Origin: Tetracladium setigerum | Lineage: Eukaryota; Ascomycota; Leotiomycetes; Helotiales | Reading direction: 5' to 3' | Length of the DNA: 64,000 nucleotides | NCBI GenBank assembly: GCA_031472005.1 | Contig: PZJY01000011.1 | Location: forward strand, 434,001-498,000 | Part shown: piece after piece, positions 1 to 9,911 of the stretch | How the letters are laid out: every line of letters begins with the position of its first letter | How positions within the stretch are numbered: position 1 is the stretch's first letter | Made by a program: the position numbers and the translations under genes | The notes under the pieces: generated by a model | The model's input: only the letters and a program-made list of their open reading frames with translations | Told to the model about the DNA's origin: nothing | Database searches by the model: none

Positions 1-794
1 AAATATGTCAAGTCTTCTTCTCGGACCAATGGACCCACAAGATAACTATGCAGCAACATTAAAGTGGAAAGTTTCGCAGGAATAAATCAGGAGTGAGGAA
101 AGAGGAGGAGGAGCAGGAGCAGGAGCAGGAGCAGGAGAATTTGGGGCTTGGGGCTGAATATTGGTGGTGTTGATCCCTCACGCAAGGTTCCATGCAGGGC
201 GTCTTAACTTTGGGGATAAGGTTGATTGGTTCAACTGAACAACTAACTGGAGGCTTGGGGTGGTGGGTGCAAAGGAAGGGGGAATGGATCTTTGGGAAGA
301 GACGGTGTGAATTTATGCTTAAAAAAGGAGTAATGTATGGATTCGGGGTTAAGATCGATGGAAAGTCCCGGCTTGGGAATTCTAGTGAGGAGTGTGGCTT
401 TTTTTGTTTTCTCACATGTTCATTTACTGGATATCGACTGGCGTGGTTGGGTGTTTCATTAGGAGGGATGCAGGCTGCATAAATAAAGTCTTTGGGAATG
501 CGACTTGCTATTGGGGGGAAACTTGAATTAAGTTGAGTCGGAAGTTGATCAATGAGTTAGGCGGTACTCGTAGTATGGAATGCTGGTATGTCTTCTGTTG
601 AGACTTCGCTTGCTGTCAATTTTCTAGCTAATCGTCTCCTGTAATGTAAGATTACAACAAGCGCAGAACAACGGCACCGAACCCCTCCCCTCAACCAACG
701 CTACACCAAACGAGGAATATGAAGAATGAGGCTGGAGTGTTATGGGGGGCATGGCTGCAGTAGTTTAGTCAATTGGGAAATACCCGTGAATCAA
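1..794. other. Intergenic, no gene seen
   Basis: Apart from the hexamer repeat at 109-132, I see only short overlapping ORFs on both strands with biased composition. It lies downstream of the amidotransferase gene, so it holds its 3' untranslated region. Confidence 0.5.
109..132. repeat. (AGGAGC)4 hexamer repeat
   Basis: Four perfect AGGAGC hexamers followed by a partial fifth copy, preceded by GGAGGA triplets. The minus-strand ORF across it is a run of Ser-Cys codons and does not look like a real protein. Confidence 0.85.
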
Positions 795-1533
795 TCACTC
801 CTTAACCCAAGCTAAGACTCTTCTCCACAAGTCAACGCCATCATGGGTATTCCCCATACTCTCCCAGATGGCACTTCGCCGCTCCCCTTCAACACCCATA
901 TAACGTGGCGCCGCATCTAACATTCCCCGTGCCACTTCGGCATCCAATTCCGGATGACCTTGAAAGGTCAAAATCGTGTTTCTGTCGTTCAGAAACATTT
1001 GATTGTCCTCCGCTAACCTCACAAAGCCGCTGGCTTGTTGTTTCACCTCTCGTCGATGGAATTCGTGGATGTTGAGTAGCTTTCGCTCTGCGAGAAATGG
1101 AAACATAATCATCCCTTCAGCTGTCAATTGCACTTCCTTCACTCCCAATTCGGCTTCTTCCATGTCGGCTACTTTGCCGCCAAATTTCACGCATATCGTT
1201 TGATGGCCCCAGCATATCCCTACTACTTTAAGTGTTGGATGTTGAGTGACCGTGGTGCGTAGAAAGTCTTGCACTTTCAGTACCCAGTCTTCTGAGCCCC
1301 TTGGATCTGCCGTTCCTCCCTCCGCTGAGGATGATTAAGTCATAGTCAGATGGATTGGGATATGTGCGTGCGATGATGGGATCGTAGAAGTCGATTATAG
1401 GTGGGGTCAATGATGGGGGAGAGGCGGCGGTGATGGCTGTTTGGAATGACTTGATGGTGAGAGGCTTGTAGGTTGAATCGTATCCATTGAGGAGGATCGC
1501 GATCTTCAAGGAGTCGTTGTTTGGGTTGCTCAT
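795..1533 (-). CDS. Class I glutamine amidotransferase-like protein, frame broken
   Basis: GMP-synthase-like class I glutamine amidotransferase fold, which hydrolyses glutamine through a Cys-His-Glu triad; the acceptor substrate cannot be told. The start is the ATG at 1533 (MSNPNNDSLKIAI); an in-frame ATG at 1617 gives an unlikely leader. The N-terminal half ends in LIILSGG, and the second half carries the nucleophile elbow GICWGHQ and the FQGHPE motif near the end. The halves are in different frames. The junction at 1316-1323 is a tandem CTCC-CTCC (GGAG-GGAG on the coding strand); with a single copy the frame would be continuous through SGGTADP. No GT-AG intron fits. It is either a true 4-bp duplication or a consensus error. 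About 245 residues would be normal for these stand-alone fungal proteins. Confidence 0.8.
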
Positions 1534-3455
1534 CTTGATGGACTGGCTTGTGAGTATTGCTGTGTGGAGAAAGACGAAAGAGAGATGGTAGTCATTGAGA
1601 CGCGCTGTGTATCCCACGACGACGAACTAGAGGACGAAAGTGGGATGCTTTCATCTTATTCTTTGAAAGAGCACAACATGAGGATTCTTCAACAGGAATT
1701 GAACTCTTTGCAGTTTTTGTGGTAATTTTATTGCCAGATTTGATCTACTCTGACCATGGAATCAACAAATGAGAAAGGAGATTCAGAAAGACATCCACCA
1801 GATACCTCGCTCAGTAAGCGAAGCAAGACCGAGTTTCCTCTTCTTGAACTTATGAAAACTATCTTTGCTTTTCAAATTAATCTGACAGGAGTTGTATTAC
1901 ATATCTCGGGATGGAGGGTAGAGTCGGTTGTTCAGAAATAAGTATTGTTGTTGAAATCATGTCAACATCCACTCAATTTCGAGTGGGGGAAGGAAAACAG
2001 TAGTTAATTGGTCCGAGAGCAGTGTCGTTGTCAACTACTTTATATATCAACTATCAAAGGGAAGCTTTCTTTAGAAACCTTATAGCGAGTACAATTAAGG
2101 TACGCACCAGAGGAACTTATGGTCGCTTTGATCGGGAATAAGACCTGGCGGGCTCACAACCCTCTACTAAATACTGCTTATCCTAGTCCGGTCTTGTTCT
2201 ACTGATTATTTTAGAACTTAGCACAGTCTGGGAGAAATTAGTAAATAAAAACCTAATTAATGAACTTCTGGCCTTTCACGCAGGCATACGTCAGAAGTTG
2301 ATGGTAGTTCGCAAATGAGATAGCGTTGAGGTCCAGTTCGCTCCCAAGGAAAATAGCATGCTGATACTGATCGACTTTACAAGCACCAAACAAATAGATC
2401 AAACGAAGCTCGCTCAAAGCTATGATAGCACTAGTGGCGATGATTTGAATTTGTGACAGTCAGGCATAGTTTTACATCCAATTGATTATTTAAAGTGTTG
2501 GTGTATATTGTATGTCTCTTCTCCAAGAATCCTCTTTGTATTAGTTCCTCTTTCTTAGAGGCCAAATCGATACCCATATCACTTGCACATCTTAATAACC
2601 TAGGCTCTCATATCAATATTACAATGTGTCACCATAATTTATCAAGAGAATGTTTGGAATGTCGCGATGTTATCAGATACACTAAATACGTCACAACTCA
2701 AATTCCATCTGCCTGCCGTATTGATTTATACATCTGACTTGCGACTTCTCATTTCTTTCACGTAGTGACGGCAGTGGCAATTTGCATAAGAGGCCAAAAC
2801 TTCACTTCATTCTTTTACCCGTCGTGAGACGATAACCTTTCTAAATTCTAATCTACATTCTCAAAGGGACACCAACGCCCCTCCTCAGCCCCTGAAGAGA
2901 TAATAGGAATACAAAAGAAAAAAATTGTTGTACATTTCCACCCATCGTGAGACGGTATCTTTTCAAATCGGTATTCTTCAGATTCTTGAGTATGCAAGAA
3001 CAACCCTCATCAACGGCTGAGGGTGCCTTCCTGTCACACTTTCCTTTTCTACGCAAAGTAGACTCTTTTCGCGTGTGATTCCACGGGACCAAGCCATGGA
3101 AGGTCGTCGCGGATGCTGAACTCTGTGCCTGAAAGAGATGTTGGTTCATTTGTCACAGCCTTTGCACACCTGCCTGTCCGAGATTGAACAGGAATTTGCC
3201 GTCGTTCTTAAAAACAGGAATATCTTGAAGATGGGTAGTGGATCTTCTGATAAGTTGTATCCTGCTGCATTGATTTTCCAAGCCGCGACGTTGCAGAGGC
3301 ATAGATATACATGTATCGTCGAGATTCCAAAGTGTCGTGAATTTTTATGGCGTGGTATGTTTATTCCACTTGCCACAAGACATGGAATCAAGGAGGCTTG
3401 CTCATCAACTTATCGACACCAGCGCCTGCCAGATCCATACTTCTCACCGCCGAGC
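1534..3455. other. Intergenic, no gene supported
   Basis: About 1.9 kb between the amidotransferase start and the zinc-finger gene stop. Short ORFs at 1756-1941, 2495-2737 and 2853-3149 lack recognisable motifs or splice partners. Nothing else seen. Confidence 0.5.
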
Positions 3456-5140
3456 TTAGTTCAGGACGATGCGACGGTTGGCATCGACGTTGGGGTTCAC
3501 CCGTACTCCTGCATCGATGTAGTTCACCGCCGCGCTGGCTTGTTCTCTTTGAAGTGCTACTCTGATCCTCGCCTGCACACTCTCTCCTGCTCTCGCTGGA
3601 TTTCCTTTTCAAACTCGTTGAAGTTGGCATATAGTGTATGGTGTCGTAATGTTTGGCTCGGTTGTATAGACTGTCAAAGGATTCTGTGCAGATGGGGTGG
3701 CTACATTCTGTTGGCCACTTGTTCGGGTAGCCGCCAGGAGTAGGGACCACCCATCCTCGGGCCCCTTGCATACCCCAGATCGTAGAAGAGCCTTCGGCAT
3801 TGAAGAAAGATTTGACGTCTTGATGTTTTTGCCAAGCTTCTTTGCGCTTGCATTCATGGTGCTGGGGGTCATCACTTTGCGTGAAAAGCTTCTTACAGAA
3901 CGAGCATTTAAGCTCGCTGTCTGCTTCGTTCGTGCTCGAATGACGCTTCAATTGATGCGCTTCGGCGTGAGAGAGTCGGTGAGGCGAGATTTTTACCATC
4001 TTGTGTAGATTGCATGGGCTTAGAATGTGTTGTTCAATAGCACTCGCTTCTGCGAATATTTCGCCACAAAAACGGCATTTGAATCCACCACCATCGACAC
4101 AAGTTGCACAACAAAAGATACAAGGATAGTATCTTTCTCTCCAGTGAACCTCGCTCTCGTGTCTAATCTGATCCCCTACCCCGTTACATGGCGGTCTTGT
4201 ACAACCAGGGTAAGTGCACTTGTATCGTTCGTTGCCCTGATTTGAAATGCTCTCCTCTGCAACCAAGGTGGTTTGCGAGTTCTCATCTAATTCAGGGTGG
4301 GGCAGAACAAAATCAGCAGCTCCGAGTAGGTTGGCTGTTGGGACTGGGGACTGGGGACTGGGGCCCGGATTGTTGGTGTCGTGTGTCAACTCGCTATTGA
4401 CCTCTGGCACCTCCTCAATATATCCATGACTGACGCCGTCGCTTTGATGCTTAGAATTCAACGATGCGCTCAAGTTGGGCGATGGAAGAGTCGCCGTTGA
4501 GCCCAGTCGTTTCTGGCGATACCAATCGTCTACCTGACTCAATGTCATATCGAAAAGCTTCGCCAGGTACGTTTTGTTCTGGAATGACGGATCCGAATCC
4601 TTGCCGAAGCAATAGGCAAGTAAATCTTCCCTAGGAATCCTATTCGCGCCAATTTGTACAAACTGGGCGCGGCCGAAGGAGAGGAGGAACTGTGCCTCCT
4701 GGTCCCCCTACCACCGTCTGAGGAAGTGGATTCCGCTCTCCGCTGACGATCAATTTCTGTAAGGATGTCATTCCCATCACGAGGAGATGTTCCCTCTTGC
4801 AATTCGAGTGGTCCAAGCAACTGCGGATCAATGGGGTGTCGAGGGCCTGTGGCAGAAGTCTAAGAGAGCATAGATTGTTAGCTCATCTCCTTGCTATAGA
4901 GTACCCATGGCAGAATGATTGTCTTACAGTATGTGGGGCAGAAACGCTTCCATCCGGACTTTGCAAGGTTGCTGCAGTCTCCGGGACCGAGTCCTGTAGC
5001 TGCGATGCATCCTCATTGAATTGCATCCATTGGTCGATCTGGAAGGAAACATCTTCGCTCTCGGCAGAAGGACTGTGGGGGTTCTGCTGCCGCTGCGACT
5101 CCCATCCCATTTCAAGGTTGGAGGGCTCGAAGTCCGACAT
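3456..5140 (-). CDS. Homeodomain-like plus C2H2 zinc-finger protein, frame broken
   Basis: Probable nuclear DNA-binding protein. Exon 1 is 4928-5140 (MSDFEPSNLEMGWES) and a clean intron (GTAAGA, branch GCTAAC, CTCTTAG) leads to exon 2 starting at 4859. Next comes a homeodomain-like segment whose last helix reads TLSQVDDWYRQKR, then C2H2-type fingers: a CTYPGC unit, FKCRFCGEIF, LKCSFCKKLF with HHEC, and ECSHPICTESF with a HYDTIH end. Two frame breaks interrupt it. One lies at the GGG of 4665-4667 and fits one missing base. The other is near 3580-3592 in a GA-rich stretch; beyond it another frame continues as VQARIRVALQREQ to a stop at 3456. Read literally, the zinc-finger part is an open frame 3388-4548. 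Targets are unknown. Confidence 0.72.
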
Positions 5141-6322
5141 GGAGGTGGCTATCAGCTGATGCTTCTATGTAAATGAGTGCAATGCTGAATATACGTGTCT
5201 GAGGCCATGAGAATGATCGAGACAGGCAAAGGGGAGATGGGGAAGTAGAGGAGGGAGATGTGAGAACAGTATTTAAAAGATGGGTAACTCAGGAAGTGGT
5301 GTAGGAAGAGGAAGAGCAAAGGAAGGCACTAGCCTCGATTCCACCTCGTCATTTGTTTTCAGGATTGTCCCTGCTTGGGGGAAAGAGAAAAGGGAAAGAG
5401 GTGAACATGGGCGCAGCGACATCACTGAAGTCATTTGGAGGCACCAGGAGCTTTGACTGGTATTTTTGCACTGCCCAACACTTGCCCATCAGCGGAGTCC
5501 GTCCCTCAAGCCACACAACAAAACATGTTCGAGGATGGAGTGTCACCCTCCAGCCACACCCACCTCACAACAAACATGTTCGAGGTAGGTCGGAGACGCT
5601 CCGTCCTCCACCTACGCAACGAAAACGAGAAAATCGCCTACGGACCTTTTGTAAGTATGGCACGTTTGCATGACTAGGATCTATCTCGCGATAGCTACTC
5701 CGTACTTGTAAGAGATAGGCGAGAAGGATCGACGGATTTTTAACACATCTTACAGTACTTTGTGAACAAGACCTCCTAGCATAAAACTCGCAGGGCCTGG
5801 CGTAAGTTGTGGACACAGACGACAAGGACGAGCATGCGAGGCACGGTTCGGGACGATCGTTAGAACTCAAAGCTTCTTTTTAGGGGTCCTGTCAACCTTC
5901 CTCACTAATGAATAACACGGGTGGGTGACATTGGATGTATGGCATGGCCTTATCGACAATCAAGCAAGTAGGTAAACTTGTTGCAGCCAAGACATGCGAC
6001 TTGGTCATTGACATGCAAGATGAAAATCAACACCAAGAGGGATGTCTCAATCAAATCAAAATATTATAGTCCATCTAGAAGAAGCGAATCTAAATAGAAG
6101 TATCCACAGGCAAATGTCATAATCCTCATAATGAACAAATCAGTAACTCGCGCATGCTTATCATACAAAAAGTAAACCCGCATGCTTATACTTAAGCAAG
6201 TAATCAATCATTCCAATTTCGCAACCGCTGCTACAACCTCTAACGCCATCCTTGCCACCTTTTGACCTTCTAGCACCAAGTGTGAGATTATGCAAGATAG
6301 CATTCATCCCTTTCGCCAACAT
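5141..6322. other. Intergenic with imperfect direct repeat
   Basis: Promoter side of the zinc-finger gene and 3' side of the membrane-protein gene. An imperfect direct repeat sits at about 5512-5591: two copies sharing ACAACAAA, CATGTTCGAGG and a CTCC end. No convincing gene. Confidence 0.5.
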
Positions 6323-7102
6323 CTATCGGTATCCAGCGTGGACGTCGATGCGGATCGATACCCATTCCAAAACCTTATTCCAGATCGCGATTCTCAATTC
6401 GTGAATCTTTCCAAATAACGCCGGAAGCCACTCCAGAAAGACAACCCCAATTGCCTTGCAGGTGAGGCCGATGAATAGGTAGGTAAATTCTGCCAAGAGA
6501 GTGACGATGGCGGGAGCATAGGAAAGCTTCTCTTGATCAGGTGCGACGACTTGTGTTGCAATCATCGCGATGATGAGTACAATGAAAACGAGACGGCAGC
6601 TAAAGTGATTATTAGCCTACAACAAGCATCTTTGGCGGCGTAGGTAGGGACAACTCACACTGTCCATTTGTAACCCTTTAGCTTTCTCCAATGCCCCAGT
6701 TGCGCAAAGAGAATAAAGCTGCAAAGCCATGATCCCAAAACCCTAAGAAACATTAGCAAACAGCAAACACGCAGGCTTCCGAGATACATACGATCGATAT
6801 GCAATACCAAGCGACGCAGGGGACATATCGAACAGTGGGCGGCCCGTGGTGCTCTTGTTGTAGTCCGGACCAACGAAGATACAGAGGATTGATGAGATAC
6901 ACATAATAATGCCAATGGTCTTCGACATCCACTTGGCCCTCTTCTTATCGTGATATCGTCGCTGTTCTGCATCCGCAATACGATGCGCCTCAGTTCCTCC
7001 GGCTTCTGCGATGTCTGTTTGTAGGTCCCTTGCATGACCACCGACGCCGACGTTGCTCGAGGTGTTGAGGGTAACGCGATCCATATTGTTGCTGTCTCGC
7101 AT
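6323..7102 (-). CDS. Small multi-pass membrane protein of unknown function
   Basis: Three coding exons: 6792-7102, 6659-6742 and 6323-6599. Introns have GTATGT with GCTAAT and TCTTAG, and GTGAGT with GGCTAATAATC and CTTTAG; the frame joins exactly, giving 223 residues. The first ~80 residues are polar and charged (acidic, then KKRAKWMSK). After them come at least four hydrophobic stretches: TIGIIMCISSILCIFVG, the segment around SWLCSFILFAQLG, CRLVFIVLIIAMIATQVV, and a long C-terminal one containing LLAEFTYLFIGL. The ATG at 7102 directly follows a TTTTACAG acceptor, so there is probably a 5'-UTR intron (7103-7250, donor GTAAGT). I do not recognise a family. Confidence 0.72.
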
Positions 7103-7250
7103 CTGTAAAAGACAGCATTTTAGCAAACATTCAAGAATAGTGGCACATGGACATTTGAACAATAGAAACCATCTGTAATGCTGGCATAAAGTTGAGAGGG
7201 ACAAAAAGGAGGATTCTCTTCGATTCCAACGCAACACAAATTTTACTTAC
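7103..7250 (-). other. Probable 5'-UTR intron of the membrane-protein gene
   Basis: GTAAGT at 7250 and CTTTTACAG ending at 7103, immediately before the chosen ATG. The short ORF upstream (ATG at 7440) reaches the donor in a phase that does not continue into the main frame, so it would be an upstream ORF and not a coding exon. Confidence 0.5.
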
Positions 7251-7930
7251 CAAAGTTGAGTGTTGAGAGTCTATGATGGATCCTAGAAGCCGGATAAAGG
7301 CTATGAAGGATAGACAAAGGTATGTTTAAGGTATAAGTAGAATTATAGTTGATGGAAAAGATCGTGGAACTGTCGTTATGGTGCAGCGCTTGATGGTGGT
7401 GGTGGTAGTTAATGGCGGAGAGCTTTGGAAGCTCCTCCATCTCCTAGACGAACGGTGCATGACGATGTGGTTGAACATGGCCGATTTCCCCATAGGGTGT
7501 GATGTTCAAAGTCGATGTGTTGTGTTCGATGTTCAGAGTTCGCAATGAACGAAGGTTCAAAGTTCACAGATTCGATTGAACATCATGGTCGCTGTTCATA
7601 GCGCGGGGTTACTGGACACGACGCTAGCCCACAGACCAATTAGAGACCCCTACAACGCCTGAGCAGGGATCTAGTCAGTCTCACCCCGTCATTAGCCACG
7701 CCTTGTGTTAAATAGTGTATATCAGGACTCTTTATCTTCTCCAAATATTATATCTGCCTGTTCGTGCTGCTTGTAAAATCATTCAGTCTTCATCCAGTTG
7801 TAAATATTCGCCATCTTCAAGCATTGGATTTCAAGAAATATCAATAGAGTGGAGATCCACTTCCTTCATCATTACCTCTTCAGGGCTTCGAGGAAGCAGA
7901 AGCAGAACACCGCGATATCCAACTTTCGCA
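7251..7930. other. Divergent promoter region between two membrane-protein genes
   Basis: Holds the likely 5'-UTR exon of the minus-strand gene (about 7251-7450) and the promoter of the plus-strand gene starting at 7931. A stretch near 7500-7600 repeats 'gatgttca/gttcaaag' words several times. No further gene seen. Confidence 0.4.
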
Positions 7931-8650
7931 ATGCTACGTGTAGAGATGCATCGTTTTCTTGATCACTACAACACAGATCTTCTGTACACTGGCGGGTGGA
8001 TGGCCGTGAGCACTGGGAGCATTTTGCGTCGAGATCCAGAGGTAAGCCTGTAATCTCCAGATCAATATTTCGTTAGCAACGACTAAAAAGTGAATAGTTA
8101 TGGCTACCCATGCCTGACTGGGACATTTCTGATCTAGCATATTCATGGATACCGCCAAATCCGACAGGATTCTCCAACAACCAGATATTAGACGCCATTA
8201 TGGTGTCCTCCACCTGCATTTCCGGAGCCCTTTTAACCACTATCTACAACAAGGGAAGATATGAGAGCCTACACGCGCCACTCGCAGGTCTCGCCTTTGC
8301 TACTTCAATTGCAGTCTATTTCACGAAAGGTCCTCCACTGGATATGCTTCTATTCGTGATCTTTCCTTGGATTCTGGCTACAGCGCTACTTGTGAGTCGG
8401 ATACACAGTTCGATGAACCAGACGGAACACTGTTTTTTGCCTGGCACAGGAATCGAGATAGAGAAGGAAGCACACATTTTGTACGGCGTGTAATAGTTCC
8501 ATGGGCTGGGAGCGTCGTTTGCTGTGCTTGTACGTTTAAAGTTCTGGTTCAAGATGGCTGTTTTGGAACAGTGTTAATTGCGGATGTTAGGGTTACATTG
8601 TTTTGTGGTCTGCTTTTCTCATTGAAATTCATCCCATTAGCAGAATATGA
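7931..8650 (+). CDS. Small hydrophobic membrane protein of unknown function
   Basis: Exon 1 is 7931-8041 (MLRVEMHRFLDHYNTDLLY) and exon 2 starts at 8098 after a GTAAGC intron with GACTAA and AATAG; the frame joins at GAG/TTA (DPELWLPMPDWDISDLAYSW). Exon 2 encodes helices around ILDAIMVSSTCISGALLTT, PLAGLAFATSIAVYF and MLLFVIFPWILATALL. Read straight through, it stops at 8493 with a polar tail. My preferred model splices at GTGAGT (8392), adds 8497-8529 and 8591-8650, and ends with another hydrophobic helix (FAVLGYIVLWSAFLIEI), giving about 165 residues. The last two exons are less certain than the first two. Family unknown. It lies next to the HET island. Confidence 0.55.
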
Positions 8651-9024
8651 AAGTCCTAGGATTGATAATTTTGGAATACACTCTTGAGGGAAGATTGGTA
8701 AAAGATCAGTTTTCATGTGAGTATTATCTTCATTCACAAACTCGATATAATGGTTAACATATCGCAAGCAGATTCTTAGTAGAGACATCTTCCAGGTTTC
8801 AGGATTAATTTGAACAATTTATGTTTCTTCCATCTGAACAAATCATTTTCTTGTGATACCAAAAGAGAGCTAATAGAAAGAATTTACTTCATCCTGAGCT
8901 GGTAGAGATATACTCCTCCAAATTGCAACTTCGACTTTATCAACTCCAAAAACAATTGACACAATGGCTGCAACAGGGTATTTAAGAACTAATTAGCCAC
9001 ACTTGAATAAGCCGATTGGGATCA
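8651..9024. other. Short intergenic stretch
   Basis: AT-rich, between converging genes. I see no coding pattern. Confidence 0.4.
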
Positions 9025-9653
9025 TCACCTTCCCACAGATCCAAAATGGTAATAACAGTACTTCAACGGCTCCACAACCTTGAGAAACAACTCCTCTCTC
9101 CACTTCTCCAAGCTCCAATCCAACTCCCCACTCCCGAACATATTATACAAGCACCACAATATCGCATCTGTGTACTCGGGACCACCTTCTTCTAAGGCAC
9201 GAAGAGACGTCTCAAATTTTTTATGCAGAATGAGTTGCTATCATGTTACCTGGTCATTTAGGCAAGCTACATCCCCCTGGAGTTATCACGGACAAAGGAA
9301 TTACAATTTCAAATGAGTTCAAGCATGTAAAAAAGTCCCACACTATTTTCCGAGAAGGGGTAGTAAGCACTGCACATTGTACTTATTACTTCTGTATTGC
9401 TTTTAATCCACACAGTGATATGGTTCAGGTGCCTGTGTCTCAAGTTTCCTCAGCAATCCCGGTGGCTGAGAATCGCATGGAGAGTTTGAGTTTTCCTTTG
9501 CCCATATTGGCTAAAGGATTAGGCAGAATAAACTCACTCTATCTTCTCTTTTCGGAGCTCAAATCTTTGGTTCTCTTGATCTATCCAAGTCCTATTTAGT
9601 TCGACTGGTTGAGTAATTGGAGTGGTGGGAGCGGAGGATGAAACCCCAACCAT
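9025..9653 (-). pseudogene. Multi-exon unknown gene or relic
   Basis: No long ORF exists here, but the minus strand shows four coding-like pieces in order. A start at 9653 reads MVGVSSSAPTTPITQP and continues through NRTWIDQENQRFELRK. A second piece contains LRKLETQAPEPYHCV. A third contains RKIVWDFFTCLNSFEIV. The last runs from about 9229 to a stop at 9025 and includes ALEEGGPEYTDAILWCLY and EPLKYCYYHFGS; it follows an ATAG acceptor-like end. Intervening sequence contains GTGAGT at about 9543, but not all joins keep frame. It could be a small real gene with several introns, or a decayed one. Family not recognised. Confidence 0.35.
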
Positions 9654-9911
9654 GTGAGTCGAAATCTACATTCTTGACAGCGTCTTCCCAATTTGTGTTG
9701 ATTTACTTTCGAATATTCAATAATTTCTTGTAGCAAGCGATCACGGTCTGTCAGGCCACATGACCAGGAATGCCAAGTATCTCAACTACGAAGTGTGCTT
9801 GAGTACCGCATTGTAGACCCAATCTCCTTCCTACAAATTTCCAACTCTCAAACTATTACAATATAAATCCCTCACAACGTCTCAACCAAACGCAGCTCTG
9901 AGTAATTAATC

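Noticed and set aside
59..415. 118-codon minus-strand ORF with Cys-Ser repeats
   Set aside because: Generated by translating the AGGAGC repeat; no independent support.
4640..4831. Alternative intron in the zinc-finger gene to avoid the frame break
   Set aside because: All GT-AG pairs tested near 4650-4760 were either under 35 bp, in the wrong phase, or left the TAG at the GGTAGG site in frame.
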